Source of the DNA: Maribacter_C sp947494565
GTDB lineage: Bacteria > Bacteroidota > Bacteroidia > Flavobacteriales > Flavobacteriaceae
Direction: 5' to 3'
DNA length: 64,000 nucleotides
Assembly (NCBI RefSeq): GCF_047345415.1
Contig: NZ_JBLFEP010000003.1
Coordinates: forward strand, 310,001 to 374,000
The notes under the pieces are model-generated. The model searched no databases. It was not told the DNA's origin and saw only the letters and a list, made by a program, of their open reading frames with translations. The translations under genes and the position numbers were made by a program. Shown here in pieces: positions 57,431 through 64,000 of this stretch. The first letter of the stretch is position 1; each line of letters begins with the position of its first letter.

Positions 57431-57973
57431 TTAATAAAAAATAATCTTCGCCAAAAAAGCATCCATTAAATCATAGCCTGCATGCTCACTATTGAGGCTA
57501 TCGGATAGGCCAGCGGCATTAATAAAGCTTTCGAACACCTTGACCAACTCATTTTTCGTAAAGCCCGTTCCTACTTTATCCGAGCAAGGCATTAGAAAAG
57601 ACCTTCTGGGATTGCTTGTGATAAACACCCTTCCTTCATCGAAAGCATCTGCAATAGCTTCAATAAGCAAGGGCTGGGTTTTAGCCCGACCCAAGGAGCC
57701 GTCGATATTGGTTTTTTTTAGGTAGGTCTCCACCTCCTTAAAAATCTCAACGCTGGTCTTACCCAATTGCCTAGCTCGCTGGTGCTCCCTTGCGATGGTG
57801 ACCATTTGCCCGTGCATTACAGAAGGGTCGATTCCTCGCCTTTGTGCGGGTTCTGAAAGATGTTCGTGCTTTACGAAATCATTATTAAGGTATAAACCTC
57901 CGTGTCTTCTGACTGAGTATGTATTTCCTGCCTTCAATTGTCTTTTAAAATATCTATTTATCGAATCTTGCAT
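57431..57973 (-). CDS. Element protein of unknown function
   Basis: 180 residues, not recognised. Basic N-terminus (MQDSINRYFKRQLKAGNTYS), a helical middle (TIAREHQRARQLGKTSVEIF) and an acidic C-terminus. No relaxase His cluster and no membrane span. Last gene of the minus-strand module that begins with the helicase; a replication, transfer or packaging accessory is possible but unsupported. Confidence 0.65.
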   Translation of the reverse strand: MQDSINRYFKRQLKAGNTYSVRRHGGLYLNNDFVKHEHLSEPAQRRGIDPSVMHGQMVTIAREHQRARQLGKTSVEIFKEVETYLKKTNIDGSLGRAKTQPLLIEAIADAFDEGRVFITSNPRRSFLMPCSDKVGTGFTKNELVKVFESFINAAGLSDSLNSEHAGYDLMDAFLAKIIFY

Positions 57974-58086
57974 AATTGTTGTCTTTATTGACTTTATTAG
58001 TGAATCGGTTTTTTTTCCGTCTTTGCTTTGCCCAAAGCCTTGATTTATTTTCTGGCATGTTTAGGATTACCTTTCTGTAGAACATA

Positions 58087-59052
58087 CTAAAGCGTCAATA
58101 GGTTCGTGAATCCTGTTAGCAAATCTGACACGTCTTTCTTAGCCGTCAAGCGCCCAGCAACGGAACTTTCATCTATAATCTGCTGTAAGAATGGTAGCAG
58201 AACTTTGGTCGATAGCTCTGTACAGCCAAATCGATTGTCCGAGCATTCTATAAGGACGTTCTTATCTTTATCACGAGTGAAGCCAAGTCTAATACCTTCT
58301 TTTGCCGTTGCTAGAGCTAGCGCCTCAAGTATATCAGCTTTCTTTGCAGTGGCCTTTTCGTATACTAATGTAGCAGTGGAAGCCTTTTCGACCAGCTTAT
58401 CCAAATACCAATCCGAAGACTTCAGCTTTTTCTGTTCGTTCGAGTAACGAGCCCCACTATCACCAAGGTTCCATAGAAATGCGTTCGTATCAGGTTCCGT
58501 ACCTTCTGAGTCATTTAGGGATTTTCCCATGCCAGACCAGTTGAATAACCTTTCCGCTGCCTTATCGAACAACTCAAAATATTCGGGTGTTATCTTGATG
58601 GTTTGAGCTTCAATTTCCAGTATTAATAAACCCTCACCGTCTCGACCCCAAACAACATCACTTTCCAACGATGACCTGTGGGCGGCATCGCCGATATGAG
58701 ACAACAGTACGCTTGCGTTCCAGTTGGGGTTAAGTCCCAAGTCGGATTCCTTGGGAAGATTTGCGGTTAGGCTTTTCACAGCATTCTTGATGGTGCCAAT
58801 TTTCTCTTGTTCTTTTTCCGTTTCGGTAGGTAAATTCATCGCTAGGGCATTGATTGCATTTTCACGAAGCTTTTTCTGGTGTTCAATTGCTAGGATACGG
58901 GCCTCTGGGTTGACCAGGCGTATTTTGCTTCCGGTGGCACGCTTCACGATTTTACCTCTAAGTATTAAGGTCTTCTGAGCCTTGACTTTGGGCTGCTTTG
59001 GAGATTGGCCGAAGAAAGCCACTGCTTTTTGAAATGTGTTTTTTACTGTCAT
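58087..59052 (-). CDS. Element protein of unknown function
   Basis: 321 residues, not recognised. A basic N-terminal tail (about 1-50; KVKAQKTLILRGKIVKRATG), a linker and a globular alpha/beta part with WNASVLLSHIGDAAHRSSLE and DSGARYSNEQKKLKSSDWYL. No signal peptide or span. It follows the 59074 gene by 21 bases, so it belongs to the replication operon. Confidence 0.7.
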   Translation of the reverse strand: MTVKNTFQKAVAFFGQSPKQPKVKAQKTLILRGKIVKRATGSKIRLVNPEARILAIEHQKKLRENAINALAMNLPTETEKEQEKIGTIKNAVKSLTANLPKESDLGLNPNWNASVLLSHIGDAAHRSSLESDVVWGRDGEGLLILEIEAQTIKITPEYFELFDKAAERLFNWSGMGKSLNDSEGTEPDTNAFLWNLGDSGARYSNEQKKLKSSDWYLDKLVEKASTATLVYEKATAKKADILEALALATAKEGIRLGFTRDKDKNVLIECSDNRFGCTELSTKVLLPFLQQIIDESSVAGRLTAKKDVSDLLTGFTNLLTL

Positions 59053-59073
59053 TATTTATTTTTTAAGGGTTAA

Positions 59074-59388
59074 TTAAATTGTATCAAGGTAATCCAGTGT
59101 TGCGGGCGAGAAGAGCTTGTTAGAGTACTCTATGACCATTTCAAGGACAGCCCCATAATTATTTAAATCGCTATTCAGTATATCACTGTATACCAATTCT
59201 TTAGCATCTCTGATATCAATTACTACAAAATCGGTCAATCCCCTGTTATATAGGTATTCGAGTTTGTTAGGCTCAGCACTACGGAAAATTCCGATGCTTT
59301 CGAGGTATTGCAGCCAACCCAGATACATGGGAACTATTTCATCGTTTTGAATTCTATAGATTTTCTCTATGTTTTTGGTATTACTCAT
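59074..59388 (-). CDS. Small acidic element protein of unknown function
   Basis: 104 residues, acidic and mostly helical (IYRIQNDEIVPMYLGWLQYL). It overlaps the end of the primase-like gene by eight bases, so it is translationally coupled to it and may be a subunit of the replication proteins. Not recognised. Confidence 0.65.
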   Translation of the reverse strand: MSNTKNIEKIYRIQNDEIVPMYLGWLQYLESIGIFRSAEPNKLEYLYNRGLTDFVVIDIRDAKELVYSDILNSDLNNYGAVLEMVIEYSNKLFSPATLDYLDTI

Positions 59389-60256
59389 TTCTATTTTTTA
59401 ATTCGTTTATGAATAAATCAGCGAGGTCGTCGCCTTCTTTAAGGTTATACTCATTTGCGTTTTCTTCGAGGTACTTGCTTACCTTGATACCCTTGAAGCC
59501 TTTTAAGTATCTGGTTTTTTTAGCCCAGACTTCTGTCGCCCCAAGGTCAGGGAACAGGAATAGTTCCCTGCCTCTCAAGTGTTTACAGCGCTCATTGGAT
59601 AGCATACCTAGTGAACCCGTCGCCAGCCAAATGAATTTCGACATGAAGTGTGAGCATACTAGGGCCGTTTTTTCAGACTCGACCAACGCGATAGGCTTAT
59701 CGTTTCCAACTATCAAATGAGAACCAAAATAGACTTGTTCCAAATTCATGTCAGGGAATAACCTCTTTTCGAAGGCCCAGCGCTGGGAACCCAACATCTT
59801 AGACCTCTTACCGTTGTTTGGGTTGTACCGCATTTCCTTTATGCGGTGAAGCCTTCCTTTCGCGTCGATTTGCGGGAACGAAACCAGCCCATTGTATATA
59901 GTACTGGTGCCGAGCTTATATCGTTCCTTCAGCACTTTCAGGCCTTCAATTCCGATAAGTCCGCCGAGCCAAGTAAAGAAGTGGTTTTCCTTAGAGTTTA
60001 TCATTCGCTCTTCCAGTTCGCTCATCGGCAAGTAATCTATTGGCTTGACAGGTTCGGGAACGAAACATGGGACACCTTTGCCTTTTGAATCTGGGCGATT
60101 ATGAAAACCACACTTCATAATCCGGTCGCACTTACCAAACTCGGAAGGGAAGACCTCCAATGTTTCCGAGTCCCGGTAAAGGGTAAGCGCCTTAGCCCTT
60201 CCGCATTTCGGGCACCTCACCTTGCTATTCGGCTTGTATGGAAGGAATTCTACCAT
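59381..60256 (-). CDS. Zinc-finger/TOPRIM-like primase protein (DUF6371-like)
   Basis: 291 residues. An N-terminal zinc-binding part (VRCPKCGRAKALT with C15 and C18, then GKCDRIMKCGF) is followed by a TOPRIM-like core: IALVESEKTALVCSHF (the catalytic Glu region) and LFLFPDLGA (the acidic motif). Phage and plasmid primases share this plan; flavobacterial elements carry many such proteins. It would lay primers for the element. Its start overlaps the helicase stop by seven bases. Confidence 0.8.
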   Translation of the reverse strand: MVEFLPYKPNSKVRCPKCGRAKALTLYRDSETLEVFPSEFGKCDRIMKCGFHNRPDSKGKGVPCFVPEPVKPIDYLPMSELEERMINSKENHFFTWLGGLIGIEGLKVLKERYKLGTSTIYNGLVSFPQIDAKGRLHRIKEMRYNPNNGKRSKMLGSQRWAFEKRLFPDMNLEQVYFGSHLIVGNDKPIALVESEKTALVCSHFMSKFIWLATGSLGMLSNERCKHLRGRELFLFPDLGATEVWAKKTRYLKGFKGIKVSKYLEENANEYNLKEGDDLADLFINELKNRNE

Positions 60257-61704
60257 ATTTTCAAGCTCTTTACGCTCCCGTTCTCGGCTATGTCCATACT
60301 CTTAGACCCAGATATATTTATAGCCTCTTCCAACCGCGAAAGGAAAACGTTTTTACCTATCGGCGACTTGCTGATGTACTTACTGCGAGAATAATCGATG
60401 TAGGTATCGGCAAATGATGAGTAACCGTCCGAAACGTAGTTTTCCAGCCATTCCATTAGGTCTATCATTCCGGGTTTCCCTAGGATTCTTTTACGCTTGC
60501 TAGATTCAGACTCTGGAACCTTTGGAAACCCATTTTTCAAGTACTGGGCTACAGCTAAAAGCATGTAGGAATCAAATGCGGCCCATTCGGTTTCATCCCA
60601 CTGGTCAAAGAGTAGCTTCCCATAGTGCTTGTCTGGTGTGTTACTGGCATTCCAAAACGAGCTAAATTCTACAAGTCGCAGTCTTCGGTTTCCGTGACCA
60701 GCTTCATCATCAAGGCTGTAATTCGTTGATGCCAAGAGCTTTGGTGATTCGGAAAAAGGATATACCGCTACTGGGGTGTTTTTGGCGTTTATTTCAAGGC
60801 TTTCTGTTATCATGTTGTAAAGTATATCATGCTTGAAGTTTGGCTTCAGGTCGGATAATACAAGAACTTGTGTATCTTGGTTCACCATCGAAAATTTAAA
60901 GGGGTCGGAAGCGCTGTACTGCCTCATGTCCTTAAAGGCTGTATTCACTATTTTGGATATACCTACACCTGTAAGCCCTTTGCCAGCTCCACCTCCCTTA
61001 TTTGAGTCCTCGACAGCTTCACCAAACAGCACTAGGAAGGCCTTAGACGGGTCTTTATAAGCGTGCAACGTATAGCCTAAAGCTGCATTTAAATTTGCTA
61101 CAAGCTCATCCGTACTACCAGCAGCCTTGTAAACGAAGTCGGCCCAATCTGTACCTTCGGGTTCAACTAGTTCGAAATCCCTATCGATTACCTGAGTATC
61201 CCAGATAAAACCGTCCATGGATTCATAAGGCTTAACCACAATATCCACTTCGGAAACCTCTACCAAACCATTACGATAAAAGAAATAACCGACCGACTCG
61301 GTTGAGGCGACCCAAGGAAATTCGACCAGCGGCAAGAATTCAAGTAACCCCTTGACTTTGAAAAGCCTAGCTTCATTAGCCATCACCATTGATAGGATGT
61401 CGTTTTTAGTAGCTCCGTCATCCGACACGTCAGGGAAGCGCTGAATGTTCTTCTGCACAATTCTCTTCAGGTCTGAGATATCTATTTTAGACACTATTCC
61501 CTTTTCATGAATAACCAGTTCACGGCTAGAGGACTCGAAACACACTCCAAGAGATTCGAGATACGATATGAAACCAAGTGTGTCAGGCAGAACGACGTAT
61601 TTGTTAGCGTCTTTCTGGTTGCGCTTAATCTTCCAAAATTGGTTCTTAGGCGGTTCGTAGATTTCGTTCTGAACGTCTTCTACAATCTTTAGTAAAGACC
61701 CCAA
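60250..61704 (-). CDS. SF3-like replicative helicase
   Basis: 484 residues. Walker A GGGAGKGLT with K242, Walker B QVLVLSDLKPN (about 280-290) and motif C PKLLASTNYS (about 325) fit superfamily-3 helicases of the D5/primase-helicase type. The N-terminal 190 residues are unrelated to any primase I know; priming is probably supplied by the next gene. Family helicases form hexamers at phage, plasmid and satellite origins. It overlaps the primase-like gene by seven bases and begins one base after the HTH gene. Confidence 0.85.
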   Translation of the reverse strand: MGSLLKIVEDVQNEIYEPPKNQFWKIKRNQKDANKYVVLPDTLGFISYLESLGVCFESSSRELVIHEKGIVSKIDISDLKRIVQKNIQRFPDVSDDGATKNDILSMVMANEARLFKVKGLLEFLPLVEFPWVASTESVGYFFYRNGLVEVSEVDIVVKPYESMDGFIWDTQVIDRDFELVEPEGTDWADFVYKAAGSTDELVANLNAALGYTLHAYKDPSKAFLVLFGEAVEDSNKGGGAGKGLTGVGISKIVNTAFKDMRQYSASDPFKFSMVNQDTQVLVLSDLKPNFKHDILYNMITESLEINAKNTPVAVYPFSESPKLLASTNYSLDDEAGHGNRRLRLVEFSSFWNASNTPDKHYGKLLFDQWDETEWAAFDSYMLLAVAQYLKNGFPKVPESESSKRKRILGKPGMIDLMEWLENYVSDGYSSFADTYIDYSRSKYISKSPIGKNVFLSRLEEAINISGSKSMDIAENGSVKSLKIW

Positions 61705-62025
61705 TTAGGCTGATAATTTTTGAAGCTTGATACCTAGCATGTCGCCAATACTTTTGATATCCGAATATCTGTAGGACTTGCTACGGCCCAACGTTTTTGA
61801 CGGTTGTATATCGGCCTCTTTGATGTAGCCTAGTACAACGGCGTGACTTCTGTTTAACAAGTGACATGCGTCTTTCATTGTCACATTCTCAGGTGGGGTA
61901 GGATTGAGTAGTTTCTCTATCTTCTCACGCAAAGTAACCGTAAGTTCGATGGCCTGATTCTGTTTCTTCAATAGCGTCTGATTCTCCCTCCTTAGGTTTT
62001 TCACTTCTTTTAATATTTCACTCAT
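61705..62025 (-). CDS. Helix-turn-helix DNA-binding protein with coiled coil
   Basis: 106 residues. An N-terminal coiled coil (about 1-42; MSEILKEVKNLRRENQTLLK) precedes a MerR/excisionase-like winged helix (about 47-95; VTMKDACHLLNRSHAVVLGY, then SKTLGRSKSYRYSDI). Heads the replication operon with no gap before the helicase. It may be the origin-binding or regulatory protein, or an excisionase-type factor. Confidence 0.78.
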   Translation of the reverse strand: MSEILKEVKNLRRENQTLLKKQNQAIELTVTLREKIEKLLNPTPPENVTMKDACHLLNRSHAVVLGYIKEADIQPSKTLGRSKSYRYSDIKSIGDMLGIKLQKLSA

Positions 62026-62254
62026 GCTGATAACTTTTTTTTAGATTCATCATTAGCTTCCGGCCAGAAAACTTTTTTGCAATCTACTTCGCTTTAATGC
62101 CTCTCTAGGTTACTTTTATTTACAGTTGTTTGCAGCATTAAAATTTTTTGATTAAAAAATGATATTCGATTCATTTTATTTAATTCCGCAAAGAAATAGA
62201 GCTATAGGAGATTACATAGACTTAGTTATTCGGAGTTATCGAGTGAGCATAAAA

Positions 62255-62284
62255 AACCCCCACTTTTTTTAATTAGTGAGGGTT
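62255..62284 (-). terminator. Intrinsic terminator for the 62314 gene
   Basis: On the minus strand AACCCTCACT pairs with AGTGGGGGTT (one mismatch) around a ten-base A-rich loop, followed by TTTTAT. It lies 30 bases past the gene's stop and separates it from the HTH/helicase operon. Confidence 0.7.
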
Positions 62285-62313
62285 CGGGGAATCAGTACCT
62301 AAATATTTTTATG

Positions 62314-62667
62314 TCACAAAAGCTCTTTGTATTCGGAAATCAGAGCATCCCAACCAGCTAAGACAATATCCGCTAGTTTTTCAGGGTCTTCATGTCCGAA
62401 TACATCTATATTCTCGCCATGATAGAAGCCGTCGAGATGGGGGTGAAGCTCGGTCAAATCAAATCTATCCAGCACTTTAAACTGCATGAGGTACAAATTG
62501 ATAATCGAATCTACCATTTTGGATTTCATGGCGACTTCCCATTGATTGCCATCGCGCCCCCTAGCGTTCAGAATTATGTCCATTCCATTTTCGACCCGAC
62601 GTTGTGCAAGACTTTCTACTAATAAATTCTTGACTATCTTCCTTAAATTCTTTCTTTTTAATCTCAT
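62314..62667 (-). CDS. Element protein of unknown function (right-end operon)
   Basis: 117 residues, basic at the start (MRLKRKNLRKIVKNLL) and acidic later. Not recognised; no span or metal motif. It follows a 47-codon gene by four bases and is closed by a terminator, so the two form a small operon next to the right att site. Confidence 0.65.
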   Translation of the reverse strand: MRLKRKNLRKIVKNLLVESLAQRRVENGMDIILNARGRDGNQWEVAMKSKMVDSIINLYLMQFKVLDRFDLTELHPHLDGFYHGENIDVFGHEDPEKLADIVLAGWDALISEYKELL

Positions 62668-62671
62668 AACC

Positions 62672-62815
62672 CTATATTTGACCGTTCATTAATATTTCGC
62701 TGTTACTTCCTGACTTCACACCTAGAATCTTATTAATCCTTACCAAAAGAGCGGGAGTAAGCTCAATAGGATACGATTTCATCTTTTTAAACTCCTGTTT
62801 TTTAGATATTTGCAT
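62672..62815 (-). CDS. Very small protein next to the right end (possible recombination factor or regulator)
   Basis: 47 residues from the ATG at 62815 (MQISKKQEFKKMKSY...) or 36 from the ATG at 62782, which has an AGGAG-like site (CAGGAGTTTAAAAAG) right before it. Contains PIELTPALLVRINKILGVKS, like part of a helix-turn-helix. It ends four bases before the ATG of the 62314 gene. Position beside the att site opposite the integrase is where excision-directionality factors often sit; this is inference. Confidence 0.5.
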   Translation of the reverse strand: MQISKKQEFKKMKSYPIELTPALLVRINKILGVKSGSNSEILMNGQI

Positions 62816-62842
62816 TTTAATTTTGTTTTGCTCACATCTTGT

Positions 62843-62856
62843 ACTATCTCAGACGT
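62843..62856 (+). repeat. Right att-site repeat (attR-like junction)
   Basis: ACTATCTCAGACGT. It encodes the same T-I-S-D-V as the left copy and differs at four third positions. The shared GT is 62855-62856, after which comM resumes in frame. Confidence 0.75.
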
Positions 62857-63553
62857 AGCCCTGGTCGGGGGAGGGGCGTACCCACAACCTGGGGAAATCT
62901 CTTTGTCCCACAATGGCGTTTTATTTTTGGATGAACTCCCGGAATTTAAAAGAGGGGTTCTGGAAGTCATGCGACAACCCTTGGAAGATCGTGAGGTAAC
63001 CATTTCCCGTGCGCGTTTTACGGTGACCTACCCCAGTAGTTTTATGCTAGTAGCCAGTATGAATCCTAGTCCTGGTGGCTACTTCAATGACCCTGATGCT
63101 CCTGTAACCTCCTCTCCAGCTGAAATGCAACGCTATTTAAGCAAGATTTCCGGTCCTTTATTGGATCGTATCGACATTCACATCGAAGTCACGCCCGTGC
63201 CCTTTGAAAAGCTTTCCGATGACCGTAAGGGCGAACAGAGTTCCGCCATTCGACAACGGGTGACCGCGGCTCGTGAACTACAGTCCCAACGATTTACCGG
63301 CTTGGATAAGGTACATTACAATGCCCAAATGAATACCAAGCAGATTCGTGAATTCTGTAAGCTGGACGATGCCTCAAAAGAAATGCTTAAAAATGCCATG
63401 GAGCGTTTAAATCTTTCTGCCCGTGCTTATGACCGGATTCTAAAGGTCGCACGAACCATTGCGGATTTGGAAAAAGTGAGCGAAGTAAACGGTAATCATA
63501 TCGCCGAGGCGATTCAGTATCGGAGCTTGGATCGCGAGGGGTGGTTGGGGTAG
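62855..63553 (+). pseudogene. comM: comM, 3' half (split by the integrated element)
   Basis: 232 codons that continue the 5' half from the codon after SD: VALVGGGAYPQPGEISLSHN, Walker B region GVLFLDELPEF, the sensor RARFTVTYPSSFMLVASMNP, and the family's C-terminal domain with SRAYDRILKVARTIADL-like text (SARAYDRILKVARTIADLE). An ORF opening at 62810 adds 15 codons from the element but lacks the Lon-like domain and Walker A. So ComM function should be lost while the element is in place and regained on precise excision. Confidence 0.95.
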
Positions 63554-63797
63554 GTTTTGAGATACATAGGGGACCAACAGTTGCAAACTGACGGTAGCGG
63601 GGCGTCGGAGGTCAATAACTAATAATTCTAGGTTTAAACCATATCAGATTCAACTTAAACAAATAGTTGTCTACATGGCAAAAAGGGTCCAATAAATGTT
63701 CTTTTTACAGTACTCTTCAGAACATAGGCAATGCTCCTTGGGTGGTGTCGTAGCTTCTTATAAGTTACTATACACTATACACTTCATGGCGTTTCGT

Positions 63798-64000
63798 TAT
63801 TTATGTTTAGATAAAACCCCCAGTTTTTCACCCATTAATATATGCTGATATGATTGACCATCCTCTTGCATCGGGGCTTCCAAACTGAAAGTAACTCCAT
63901 CTTGAAAAATCATTATAAAGTCTGATCCACCAAAGGCAAAATGTCCAAGCATATCACCTTTTTTTACACTTGTGCCGGGGATAACATTTTTTTCAAAATT
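63798..64000 (-). CDS. Phosphatidylserine decarboxylase-like protein (3' end only)
   Basis: The minus strand is open from the window edge to the TAA at 63798-63800 (67 codons; NFEKNVIPGTSVKKGDMLGH...). VKKGDMLGHFAFGGSDFIMI matches the end of phosphatidylserine decarboxylases, where the proenzyme cuts itself at a GS pair to make the pyruvoyl group; here the site would be GGSD rather than LGST. The start and catalytic N-terminal part lie outside. It would make phosphatidylethanolamine at the inner membrane, or be a relative acting on other substrates. Confidence 0.7.

Larger units (their letters stand above)
50270..62854. mobile_element. Integrative element of about 12.6 kb inserted in comM, large serine recombinase type
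   Basis: The comM halves rejoin in frame to a 511-residue protein, the normal length, if 50270-62854 is removed, which fixes the ends to within the repeat. Order: large serine recombinase, noncoding repeat region, SRAP protein and zinc ribbon (minus), two small genes and a nuclease-like gene (plus), small serine recombinase (minus), 670 noncoding bases, then a minus-strand module of unknown genes, primase, helicase, HTH protein and two small genes next to the right end. I see no relaxase, coupling protein, capsid, portal or terminase gene, so it is neither a complete ICE nor a prophage; a phage satellite, mobilisable element or integrated plasmid are possible. Confidence 0.9.

Noticed and set aside
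50270..62854. Reading the element as a prophage or conjugative element
   Set aside because: No portal, capsid, terminase, tail, relaxase, coupling protein or T4SS gene is recognisable; these would be expected in the unaccounted space only if very divergent.
62779..63003. 74-codon minus-strand ORF across the right junction
   Set aside because: Spans the element-comM boundary and is antisense to comM; chance frame.
1..64000. CRISPR array, tRNA, rRNA
   Set aside because: No regularly spaced repeats of 24-40 bases and no cloverleaf or rRNA-like stretch was seen on reading the noncoding gaps; a dedicated search was not possible.

Overview
The window reads as chromosome of a Bacteroidota bacterium, most likely a flavobacterium (family Flavobacteriaceae or close). 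Evidence: TonB-dependent receptors with carboxypeptidase-regulatory-like N-terminal domains, DUF4249 lipoproteins, a RibB with a degenerate GTP cyclohydrolase half, a fused LptF/G-like permease, and promoters of the Bacteroidota type (TTG, about 19-23 nt, TAnnTTTG). No rRNA, tRNA or CRISPR array was seen.

Region by region. (1) 1-2851: 5' part of a TonB-dependent receptor, minus strand, running off the left edge. (2) 3.4-14 kb, plus strand: Lrp/AsnC regulator, membrane-anchored MutS-like ATPase, a possible decayed gene, a 1357-residue membrane protein with a P-loop, TauE/SafE transporter, nitroreductase, DegT aminotransferase and a DUF1080 protein. (3) 14-24.1 kb, minus strand: tpx-dgkA-ftsK-lolA-lptFG-ribB, an envelope and division gene run, preceded by nhaC and a trans-sulfuration enzyme. 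The latter is divergent from its own Lrp/AsnC regulator across a palindromic operator region. (4) 24.8-36.9 kb: ankyrin protein, lpdA, CDGSH protein, acyltransferase, then a close-packed plus-strand run (FMN reductase, pabB, hydrolase, tilS, dsbD, penicillin-acylase-like). (5) 37.1-49.4 kb: an apparent single transcription unit of one STN-type TonB-dependent receptor, six tandem DUF4249 lipoproteins and one secreted beta-rich protein, probably an outer-membrane uptake or surface-assembly system with an expanded lipoprotein family. (6) 49.4-63.6 kb: comM (Mg-chelatase-like, transformation-associated) split by an integrated element of about 12.6 kb. (7) The right edge carries the 3' end of a phosphatidylserine decarboxylase-like gene.

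The comM element is the most distinctive part. A large serine recombinase sits at its left end, just inside the junction. The comM halves join in frame (279 + 232 residues) if the element is removed at a GT dinucleotide. The element also carries a SRAP (HMCES-like) protein, a small zinc ribbon, two overlapping small genes behind paired operator-like palindromes, and a large orphan protein with a PD-(D/E)XK-type nuclease core (candidate defence gene). A second, small serine recombinase follows, then a minus-strand replication module (HTH protein, SF3-like helicase, zinc-finger/TOPRIM-like primase and unknown genes). I recognise no relaxase, capsid or conjugation gene, so it looks like a satellite-like or plasmid-like integrative element. 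A 52-bp direct repeat of the recombinase gene's 3' end encloses an AT-rich, hairpin-bearing noncoding stretch that may be an origin or a scar.
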